This document shows, one piece after another, positions 14,445-21,311 of a stretch of DNA of 21,854 nt (within the stretch, counting starts at the first letter, position 1; each line of letters begins with the position of its first letter). The DNA comes from Bacteroidales bacterium UBA1374 (GTDB lineage: Bacteria > Bacteroidota > Bacteroidia > Bacteroidales > UBA932): positions 1 through 21,854 of the forward strand of contig DBRG01000018.1 in NCBI GenBank assembly GCA_002305545.1, given 5' to 3'. The notes beneath the pieces are model-generated. The model was not told where the DNA came from, searched no databases, and worked only from the letters and a program-made list of their open reading frames with translations. Both the position numbers and the translations under genes were made by a program.

Positions 14445-16309
14445 TTCCTGTTTTTCATCTGCTGTTGCTGTTGACGCTGCATTTCTTCCAGCCTCTGTTG
14501 AAATTTTGATTTCTTGGGGGTCGCGGGTGATTTTTCTGCTTTTTCTTTCAGTTGCTTGTATAATTTATCCTCATCCACAAAAAAACGCTGCATGATCCAT
14601 GTCTGCAACATGGTTACCAGGTTGGAAAGCAGGTAGTAATAACTCAGGGCTGCCGAAAGATTGTTACATACTACCAGCATCATCAGGGGCATAAAATAAA
14701 GCATCATCCCCTGCATTCCCGGCATTTGCTGGTTGGAAGCCTGTTGTTTCATATTCATTTTTGAATAGAAAAACATGGATAAAGCCATAAGCAGTGCGAA
14801 AAGGCTGATGTGATCACCATACAGGGGAATTTTGAACGGCAGGTCCAGGATGGAATCGTAACCGCTCAGGTCATCGGCCCATAGAAATCCTTCCTGGCGA
14901 AGTTCAATTGATCCGGGGAAGAACCGGAACATGGCAAAAAGAATGGGCATCTGGAACAACATGGGCCAGCACCCCCCCATCACACTGACACCTGTTTTCT
15001 TATACAAAGCCATGGTTTCCTGCTGCTTCTTCATGGCATCTTCCTTCTTAGGATACTTCTCGTTGATCTTGTCAATCTCGGGTTTTAGGACACGCATTTT
15101 TGCCGAGGACATGTGTGACCTGTAGGTGAAGGGCGATATGATCAGTTTAATGAAAATGGTCATCAGCAGGATAATGAGCCCATAATTGGAGATAAAACGG
15201 TTCAGGAAATTGAAGCTGGGAATGATCAGAAAGCGGCTGATCCAACTGACAAGCACCCCGCCCAGGGGAATAATCTTTTCAAAAGAACGGTCGTAGGCCT
15301 TGAGTGAATAGAATCCGTTCGGACCAAAATAGAATTGAAGTGGAATACTATGTTCTGCAGATGACTGATAAGGAATCTGCATATAAGCACGACAGTTCAT
15401 CAACAGGGTATCTGTGTTTGAGGGGTCGTAGAAACGGTATGAAAGGTCACCGCTGTTGAAATTCTGATCGGCTATGAGGATGGCAGAGAAAAATTGCTGC
15501 TGATAAGCCACCCATTCCACACGTGTCTTGATGGATTCACTGGCTTCGGCTTTTCTCTGTCCTAATTTTTCAACGTCTTTTGTGCTGGGGAATTTGTAGG
15601 ATATGGTAGAATAATTCTTCTCATTGTCAAATCCTTTTTCCAGGTGACGTATGTCTACGTTCCAGTTCAGGTCCAGCTGGGTTACATTCCGGGGTATGAA
15701 GCGGTCCATCCCCACCAGGTTGATGATCATGTTGAGCAGGTAAGATTCCTTTTCCAGAACATAGATGTATTCTATGTACGCATCCTGATCAAAATATAAT
15801 GAAAAAGTAAGGCTGTTGCTTTCTTCAATATAATTGGGAACCAGGAAAAAATCCCCAGTATTGATCTGCTCCCCGGCATAGAGATCCAGCGTGAGTTTAT
15901 TTGTGGGTCCGCTAAAAAACAAAAGGCTGTCCCCGTTATAGGTTTTGAAATCCTTTATCTGGAGACTGTATGGCTGGCCCCCTTTATTAGTAAAGGAAAC
16001 TTTGATTTTATCATTTTCAAGGACATAAAAAGATTCCTCTCCCTGGAGTGATAGGTTCAGGAATGTATTGGAATACTTTTCACCGGGAGCCGTGACAGAC
16101 TCCTGAATTTCCAAACCTTGTTCCCCAGGGACGGCTTGCGGTTTGTTTCTCTCTTCTTGCCTGATGGCTTCCATGGCCTCCTGGCGGGCAATGGAATCAC
16201 GTACGAATTGTTCTCTTTGCTGTTCCTTTGCCACTTTGGAGTTGTAAATGCTGAAACCCACCAGTATGGCCCCAATCAGCAAAATGGCCCATATCGTATT
16301 TTTATTCAT
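14441..16309 (-). CDS. yidC: Membrane protein insertase YidC
   Basis: The 622-residue Gram-negative-type YidC inserts and folds inner-membrane proteins alone or with SecYEG. TM1 is at about 6-22; a large periplasmic domain of beta character spans about 75-345; the conserved five-helix core runs from about 350 to 578. Core signatures are IISPFTYRSHMSSAKMRVL (390-408), whose R397 matches the groove arginine, a cytoplasmic helical hairpin (409-440) and MGGCWPMLFQMPILFAMFRF (444-463). The tail (about 580-622) is long, Lys-rich and ends in a glutamine run (QRQQQQQMKNRK). The ATG overlaps the end of the DUF349 gene by 8 nt (ATGAATAA), and the stop overlaps the yggS start by 4 nt, so all three are probably cotranslated. 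Confidence 0.96.
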   Translation of the reverse strand: MNKNTIWAILLIGAILVGFSIYNSKVAKEQQREQFVRDSIARQEAMEAIRQEERNKPQAVPGEQGLEIQESVTAPGEKYSNTFLNLSLQGEESFYVLENDKIKVSFTNKGGQPYSLQIKDFKTYNGDSLLFFSGPTNKLTLDLYAGEQINTGDFFLVPNYIEESNSLTFSLYFDQDAYIEYIYVLEKESYLLNMIINLVGMDRFIPRNVTQLDLNWNVDIRHLEKGFDNEKNYSTISYKFPSTKDVEKLGQRKAEASESIKTRVEWVAYQQQFFSAILIADQNFNSGDLSYRFYDPSNTDTLLMNCRAYMQIPYQSSAEHSIPLQFYFGPNGFYSLKAYDRSFEKIIPLGGVLVSWISRFLIIPSFNFLNRFISNYGLIILLMTIFIKLIISPFTYRSHMSSAKMRVLKPEIDKINEKYPKKEDAMKKQQETMALYKKTGVSVMGGCWPMLFQMPILFAMFRFFPGSIELRQEGFLWADDLSGYDSILDLPFKIPLYGDHISLFALLMALSMFFYSKMNMKQQASNQQMPGMQGMMLYFMPLMMLVVCNNLSAALSYYYLLSNLVTMLQTWIMQRFFVDEDKLYKQLKEKAEKSPATPKKSKFQQRLEEMQRQQQQQMKNRK

Positions 16310-18074
16310 TTCCTTCCATTAGTTTGATCTTTGCTTCCAGCTCAGCCAGTTCCTGCCTGGCTGTTTCAATCTTCTTGCGGGTGTCAGCCAGGATTTTATC
16401 TGCATTCCTTGATTTTGCAAAGAATCCCATATTGTTTTCCCAGACCGAGATCTCGGATTCCAGCTGACGGAAACGCTGGATCAGTTTATCCCTTCCGCTT
16501 CGGTACTCATCCGGGCGCCCTCCGCGGCCGGGCCGGAAATTGCCGTGTTTTTCTGAAGTGCCCGGGCTGAGATGCCCAAAATGCTTGTTTATTAAATCTT
16601 TATACTCATTTTGAATTCTTTCTTTCTCCTTACCGGGAACAAAACCTATCTGTATCCAACGATTCTGAAAATCGCGCAGAGCTGCCGAAAGATTTGTAGA
16701 TGCAGAAGGGTCAAAATTTTCAACTTCCTTTAGCAGGGCTTCCTTGGCGGCCAGGTTCTCCTTGTAAACAGTGTCTATCTTAGAGAAATGCTCTGCCTTG
16801 CGGGTGAAAAAAACATCGCAGGCAGAACGGAAACGTTTCCATATGACATCGGCCTGTTTCCTTGGAACAGGACCAATCTCCTTCCATTGTTTCTGAAGAT
16901 GGATCAGCTGATCCGTAGTACGCCGCCAGTCATCGCTCATATTAATGGCTTCTGCCTGTTCACACAATGCGGTTTTCAGTGCCAGGTTATCCTGCATTTC
17001 TTTTTTGAATTTGGAGTAGAAACCGCGCTTCTCTCCGTAAAACTGATCACAGGCAGCACGAAAACGGTCATATACCTTCTGATTTTCTTTTTTTGTGGCA
17101 AATCCGATGGTTCTCCATTCCTTCTGAAGTGCTTCCAGTTCTTTGGCTTTTCTGTTCCAGTTTACTTCATCGTCTGTTGTCTCACGGGAGATGGCTTCAG
17201 CCTTTTCACAAAGGATCAGCTTGGCTTCCAGGTTTTGGCGCTGCTGCTTTTTCTGATCTTCAAAAAAATCCTGGTGGCGTTTATTAATTATCGTTGTGCT
17301 AACCTTGAAACGTTCCCACATGGGTTCGCGTAATTCGCGTGCTATTGGCCCGGTTTCGCGCCACTCCTCATGCAGTTTCTGCAATTTATGAAATGCCGAA
17401 ACCACATTGGTTTCCTCGACAAGCATCTCGGCCTTTTCACATAGCTTTTCCTTGATTTCCAGGTTGCGTTTGAAATCCAGATCACGCAACTCGTTGTTGA
17501 TCTTTACATAATCATAGAACTTCTCAACACAATGCTGGTAAGTTTCCCAGATATCCTTAGTCCTGGACAAGGGAACAGGGCCTACTTCCTTCCAGTGAAG
17601 CTGCAGGGCACGGAATTCGGGAAACGTATGATTGATGTCCTCCTGCTTTTCCAAAAGTGCCCTGATGCCATCTATGATGGACTGTTTCTCTTCAAGATTT
17701 CTTTCCTTCTGCTGTTCAATATTGCGTAACAGGTCTGCACGCAAAACTTTGTAACGGGCATACAGACGTTTGAATGCCGTTTCTTCAGGAGTCTCCTGAA
17801 TCTGTTCCGGGGTATCTTGTTCCGGGACAGCAGAGGGTTGGTCTTTCTTTAACAATTTGTAGAAACAAGACTTAATGATATCTGCATTCTTGTGCATTTC
17901 GGTCTTATCTTCTGCTTCAATAAGTCGTTCGAATTCAGCAAGAAGTTCAGGAATTGACAGGGACGCATAATCAATCGCATCTGTGTTCAGGGTAGCTTCA
18001 ACAACATTGTCATTTTCGGGTTTTGTGTTGTCGAATTGCTCTTCGGGAGCAGGAGTAATCATTTCAGGATCCAT
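16302..18074 (-). CDS. DUF349-repeat coiled protein
   Basis: The 590-residue, charged, predominantly helical protein has no signal peptide or membrane segment and is probably cytoplasmic. I count five DUF349-type repeats, marked by a Trp in the pattern LQxxWxxxGxVPR: W161, W238, W320, W397 and W473, spaced 76-82 residues. Most carry a following xxWxRFxxxxDxFF segment and three a CEKAE/CEQAE motif. The N-terminal 100 residues are acidic and low in complexity. Residues 505-528 form a Gly/Arg-rich linker (FRPGRGGRPDEYRSGRD). A final coiled coil spans about 530-590. The biochemical function is not known. It heads the operon and overlaps yidC by 8 nt; an exact -7 element precedes it. Confidence 0.85.
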   Translation of the reverse strand: MDPEMITPAPEEQFDNTKPENDNVVEATLNTDAIDYASLSIPELLAEFERLIEAEDKTEMHKNADIIKSCFYKLLKKDQPSAVPEQDTPEQIQETPEETAFKRLYARYKVLRADLLRNIEQQKERNLEEKQSIIDGIRALLEKQEDINHTFPEFRALQLHWKEVGPVPLSRTKDIWETYQHCVEKFYDYVKINNELRDLDFKRNLEIKEKLCEKAEMLVEETNVVSAFHKLQKLHEEWRETGPIARELREPMWERFKVSTTIINKRHQDFFEDQKKQQRQNLEAKLILCEKAEAISRETTDDEVNWNRKAKELEALQKEWRTIGFATKKENQKVYDRFRAACDQFYGEKRGFYSKFKKEMQDNLALKTALCEQAEAINMSDDWRRTTDQLIHLQKQWKEIGPVPRKQADVIWKRFRSACDVFFTRKAEHFSKIDTVYKENLAAKEALLKEVENFDPSASTNLSAALRDFQNRWIQIGFVPGKEKERIQNEYKDLINKHFGHLSPGTSEKHGNFRPGRGGRPDEYRSGRDKLIQRFRQLESEISVWENNMGFFAKSRNADKILADTRKKIETARQELAELEAKIKLMEGNE

Positions 18075-18106
18075 TGTAATGGGGAGGAATTAGTATTTAT
18101 AGCCAG

Positions 18107-18114
18107 CAAATGTA
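18107..18114 (-). promoter_or_regulatory. -7 element upstream of the DUF349 gene
   Basis: On the minus strand, TACATTTG matches TAnnTTTG exactly and ends 32 nt before the ATG at 18074, the same spacing seen for the GT2 gene and dapF. It lies in the 85-nt divergent gap shared with the trmD promoter. No clear -33 TTTG is seen. Confidence 0.45.
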
Positions 18115-18144
18115 ATGAAAAACTCCAATATATTGAATAATGAT

Positions 18145-18152
18145 TACTTTTG
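18145..18152 (+). promoter_or_regulatory. -7 element directly before trmD
   Basis: TACTTTTG matches TAnnTTTG exactly and ends only 7 nt before the ATG at 18160. Transcription would therefore start at or next to the start codon, giving a leaderless or near-leaderless mRNA. The identical octamer lies 32 nt before the dapF ATG. No -33 TTTG is clear. Confidence 0.45.
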
Positions 18153-18159
18153 CCTCATT

Positions 18160-18849
18160 ATGAGAATTGATATCATCTCTGTACTTCCTGAATTGCTGGT
18201 AAGCCCCTTATCTCATTCTATTGTCAAAAGAGCCAGGGAACGCTCCCTGGTAGAGATCGTGGTTCACGATCTTAGGCTGTATGGCAAAGGAAAATACAGG
18301 CAGGTGGACGATTATTCTTTTGGTGGAGATGCCGGAATGGTCCTGATGATAGAACCAATATTCCGCCTTATGGAGGATCTGAAAAAGGAACGCAGCTACG
18401 ATGAGATTATTTATACCACTCCGGATGGATTACCTTTCAACCAAAAGGAAGCCAACCGGATCTCCTGCCTGTATAATATCATGATTCTCTGCGGTCATTA
18501 CAAAGGAGTGGACCAGAGGATCCGCGACCACCTGGTAACAAGGGAACTTTCTGTGGGAGATTATGTATTGAGCGGAGGTGAACTGGCCGCTGCCGTGATT
18601 GCCGATGCAGTGGTCAGGCTGCTACCCGGAGCGCTGACAGATCAAACCTCGGCCCTGACCGATTCGTTCCAGGATGGGTTGCTGGCACCTCCCATTTACA
18701 CACGGCCCGCCAATTTCATGGGCTGGAAAGTTCCAGATGTGCTTCTGAGCGGAGATCCCGTAAAGATAAGCGGGTGGCAGGAAGAGATGAGCGTGGATCG
18801 CACCCAGAAGTTAAGACCGGATCTTATAGATGAACCGGATAAGGACTAA
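18160..18849 (+). CDS. trmD: tRNA (guanine-37-N1)-methyltransferase
   Basis: The 229-residue SPOUT-class enzyme uses S-adenosylmethionine to methylate G37 next to the anticodon of several tRNAs, preventing +1 frameshifting; it works as a dimer. Signatures are MRIDIISVLPELL at the start, FGGDAGMVLMIEP (54-66), the knot segments CGHYKGVDQRI (111-121) and LSVGDYVLSGGELA (130-143), and the C-terminal AFM-like NFMGWKVPDVLLSGD. I choose the ATG at 18160 because it begins the conserved core; an in-frame ATG at 18115 would add 15 residues of unrelated sequence and place the -7 element inside the gene. The stop (TAA) shares 3 nt with the stop (TAG) of the convergent polyferredoxin gene, a 4-nt overlap. 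Confidence 0.95.
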   Translation: MRIDIISVLPELLVSPLSHSIVKRARERSLVEIVVHDLRLYGKGKYRQVDDYSFGGDAGMVLMIEPIFRLMEDLKKERSYDEIIYTTPDGLPFNQKEANRISCLYNIMILCGHYKGVDQRIRDHLVTRELSVGDYVLSGGELAAAVIADAVVRLLPGALTDQTSALTDSFQDGLLAPPIYTRPANFMGWKVPDVLLSGDPVKISGWQEEMSVDRTQKLRPDLIDEPDKD

Positions 18850-20357
18850 AAACCAAACCCGTCGATTTCCACTTTGATTTTTGCATCCAGAACGGGAGCA
18901 TCGGCCTGGCGTTGTTCAGATAATGGAATGACTGCTATTGCTTTGGGTGTAGCGGGGCAGATAAATTCACAGCCTCCGCAGCCAATGCAGATGGCCGGAT
19001 TTGTTTTTGGAAATACTTTGTTCGTCCCTTCACGTGGTGTCATTTCAACCGCTTTGACCGGACAATGCTCATCACAGGCACCGCAGTCGGTTCCAAATTT
19101 CTCTACAATACAGTTTTCCAGGGTAAGCTTTACGACCCCGATTCTCATACGTTTTTTCTCTTCAAGCGGCATGAGTTTCAAGGCTCCTGAAGGACAAACC
19201 TCCTGGCATTTCTGACAATCATAACCGCAAAAACCGTTCTCATAGGATACAGAAGGCAATAAAAAGCCCTCAAAACCGAAATCTCCCATGGCCGGTTTGA
19301 TGATATGTGAAGGACATGCTGCAATACAGGCCTGGCAGGCAATGCATTTGTCTTTAAGCCTTTGCAGGGTCCCTGCGCCTGGTGGCATGGAACTGGTTAT
19401 GCGAACACGTTTTTTTTCTGTGAACCGATTCAGCAATACTGCTCCCGTCCCAATCCCGGCGCCCATTGCAGCCAGCAAAAAGGCCCTCCTGCTATTACGC
19501 TGTTGCTTTGGTTGTTGATGCATGGGATCCGTCAGTTGTTTACCGTTTTTCTTTTTCCATGAAAACCGGTAAAAAATTCCGCCACGACGACAGGCAGAAA
19601 TGCAATTCATGCACACTACACAACGGGAGTGATCTACCTGAGCACTGTTGCAATCTATGCACCGTGCCTTGCACGAAGTGCCGCAAAGCTGACAATGTGT
19701 ACAGGCAGCTGTATCTATCTGTATCCTGAACATGGAAATTTTTGAGATCAGTCCCATCAGGGTCCCTGCAGGACATATGGTATTGCAATAGAGCCGTCCC
19801 CTGAAGAAGGCAATTACTGTAATGGTTGTGAAAAGTACCGCAGATATTATGAAAGCAGCCAGACTCCAGGCCGCGTATTCCGATCCTGCTATCAGACTGA
19901 CAAGGGGTCTACCCAGGTTAACAGCCATCTTCCCGAATAGTGCATAAGGGTCGAGCCACACAAGAGGCAGGATAAAGGAAAAAGCCACACAAATTACTAC
20001 AGCAATCAAAATCAGATACCTGGGCGCATTATGTGCCTTGCTGAAACGATTCCTGCGTTTTTTCCTGCCCCTTAAAAACAGACCGGCCCGGTTAACGATA
20101 TCCTGCCAGATCCCCAGTGGGCATATCAGAGAACAATAAATCCTGCCAAAGATTAGCGTCAGTAGCAACACAAGTACAACGGTCAGCAGACCCCCGGAAG
20201 TAATTCCAAGTATTGCCGGAACAACCTGTAGTTTTATAATGCCCTGCCATAAAGCTGAAAGATGGGCAGAAGTGAAAAGAAAAAAATACAGCAGACCCGC
20301 AAATACTATCAATGCAGTTATCCTGCGGAACCATCTTAGAAAACCACTAAGCTGCAT
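18846..20357 (-). CDS. NapH-NapG-like membrane polyferredoxin with an internal Tat signal
   Basis: The 503-residue product has two halves. The first (1-260) resembles NapH/CcoG-type membrane ferredoxins: four membrane segments (about 12-32, 46-70, 112-135, 165-186), CX3CP motifs CSLICP (75-80) and CNTICP (191-196), and two [4Fe-4S] sites (C219-C222-C225-C229; C246-C249-C252-C256). At 288-312 an internal segment NSRRAFLLAAMGAGIG has the form of a twin-arginine signal with a hydrophobic core. The second half (about 325-480) has four more cluster motifs with the spacing style of NapG: C338/341/344/348, C377/381/384/388, C416/425/428/432 and C457/460/463/467. By helix count, the first two clusters face the cytoplasm and the last four the periplasm. 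Inferred role: moving electrons, perhaps from quinol, to a periplasmic acceptor. No nap, nos or rnf partner is visible. It overlaps the DUF362 gene by 1 nt (TGATG). Confidence 0.82.
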   Translation of the reverse strand: MQLSGFLRWFRRITALIVFAGLLYFFLFTSAHLSALWQGIIKLQVVPAILGITSGGLLTVVLVLLLTLIFGRIYCSLICPLGIWQDIVNRAGLFLRGRKKRRNRFSKAHNAPRYLILIAVVICVAFSFILPLVWLDPYALFGKMAVNLGRPLVSLIAGSEYAAWSLAAFIISAVLFTTITVIAFFRGRLYCNTICPAGTLMGLISKISMFRIQIDTAACTHCQLCGTSCKARCIDCNSAQVDHSRCVVCMNCISACRRGGIFYRFSWKKKNGKQLTDPMHQQPKQQRNSRRAFLLAAMGAGIGTGAVLLNRFTEKKRVRITSSMPPGAGTLQRLKDKCIACQACIAACPSHIIKPAMGDFGFEGFLLPSVSYENGFCGYDCQKCQEVCPSGALKLMPLEEKKRMRIGVVKLTLENCIVEKFGTDCGACDEHCPVKAVEMTPREGTNKVFPKTNPAICIGCGGCEFICPATPKAIAVIPLSEQRQADAPVLDAKIKVEIDGFGF

Positions 20358-21304
20358 CAGAGGAGAATACGTTTGATGTTAAGTTTATCGAGTTTTGTAG
20401 TGCCCAGGTTATGCTTCTCTGCCAGCAGAATGTGCGATGCCTCCTGTATGGTCATGGGGCTGAACTGATTGAAAAACTGGGTGGCCGCTGTATCAACAGC
20501 TACGATATCTGAAGATACAAACAGGGCTTTGGGTGTCTGAACATCTTCAAGGCCCCGGCCTTTGGGGCCATTCTGTGTTATGATACGGTAAGCATCCACA
20601 ATATTCAGAACAGGCTTTTTGGAAAATGTTGCAGCATCTGCGATGCATTGTTGCAGATCGTTGGAATGCAGATACCTGCGGTCCCATACAATACCCATAT
20701 AATTTTTCATGCATATGGTCATTCTGGCTCCTCCATGGTTTTTCAGAACAGGGACATTGATCCAGGCATCGCAATCCAAAAGCGCCTCATGAATTTTCGG
20801 CCTTTTCATACGAATGGCTGACGGCAATTCCGTTTCGCGAAAATACTTTTCTTCATGGGCATATACCATCTGGCCTCCAGCCTGGCGGACTGCTTCCTGT
20901 ATTCCGCTGTTTTCGTAGCAACCCTTCCATTGATCGCATGTATGGTCAAATACTTTTACCTCAGAAGCACCTGCATCAAGACAATCCCTGACAATTGCAG
21001 CAACCAGTATTGGATTGGTACAGGCAGCAAATTCAGGCGCTTTATCCCAGCCAATATTGGGTTTAACCACCACTTTCATCCCGGATTTGATATACCGTTT
21101 CATACCACCCATTTCCTGAATTGCCCTGGCATACAATTGATCAGGTTCACCGCCCATGACAGCCACCAGGTCAGGTGTGATCTCTGATTGTGGGGCATCC
21201 GCCTCTGGTCTGCTGTTTAAGGCCAGGAGCTTATTGTTTTTCATACCCGCTATCCCGGCTACCGTGCCAAGAAAAGCTGTTCTTAAAAAATTCCTTCTTT
21301 CCAT
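20357..21304 (-). CDS. DUF362 protein with a Tat signal peptide
   Basis: The 315-residue product begins with a clear twin-arginine signal, ERRNFLRTAFLGTVAGIAG (2-20), so it is predicted to fold in the cytoplasm and be exported. The rest is a DUF362 domain, an uncharacterised family often linked to Fe-S proteins. Conserved-looking features are VVVKPNIGW (78-86), VLKNHGGARMTICMKNYMG (186-204) and SSDIVAVDTAATQF (264-277). It contains several Cys (95, 108, 123, 129, 178, 198, 220) but no ferredoxin CxxCxxCxxxC motif of its own. It follows folD after 7 nt and is joined to the polyferredoxin gene by a TGATG overlap, so the two probably work together as a periplasmic redox pair. The reaction is unknown. 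Confidence 0.82.
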   Translation of the reverse strand: MERRNFLRTAFLGTVAGIAGMKNNKLLALNSRPEADAPQSEITPDLVAVMGGEPDQLYARAIQEMGGMKRYIKSGMKVVVKPNIGWDKAPEFAACTNPILVAAIVRDCLDAGASEVKVFDHTCDQWKGCYENSGIQEAVRQAGGQMVYAHEEKYFRETELPSAIRMKRPKIHEALLDCDAWINVPVLKNHGGARMTICMKNYMGIVWDRRYLHSNDLQQCIADAATFSKKPVLNIVDAYRIITQNGPKGRGLEDVQTPKALFVSSDIVAVDTAATQFFNQFSPMTIQEASHILLAEKHNLGTTKLDKLNIKRILL

Positions 21305-21311
21305 AATAATT

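Noticed and set aside
5303..16309. The identical 8-nt overlap ATGAATAA at the clc/tex and DUF349/yidC junctions as a shared regulatory motif
   Set aside because: The sequence is largely forced by an ATG followed by Asn (AAT/AAY) with a TAA stop in the other frame; two cases are not enough to claim more than ordinary start-stop overlap.
16788..17333. A 181-codon open frame antisense to the DUF349 gene
   Set aside because: It lies wholly inside a repeat-rich real gene. The Phe/Leu-rich product mirrors Lys/Glu codons of the coding strand.
18115..18159. The upstream ATG for trmD, with GGGGAGGAA on the plus strand at 18081-18089
   Set aside because: TrmD homology begins at 18160; the purine-rich stretch is too far from 18115 to act as a ribosome binding site, and the -7 element at 18145-18152 would be internal.
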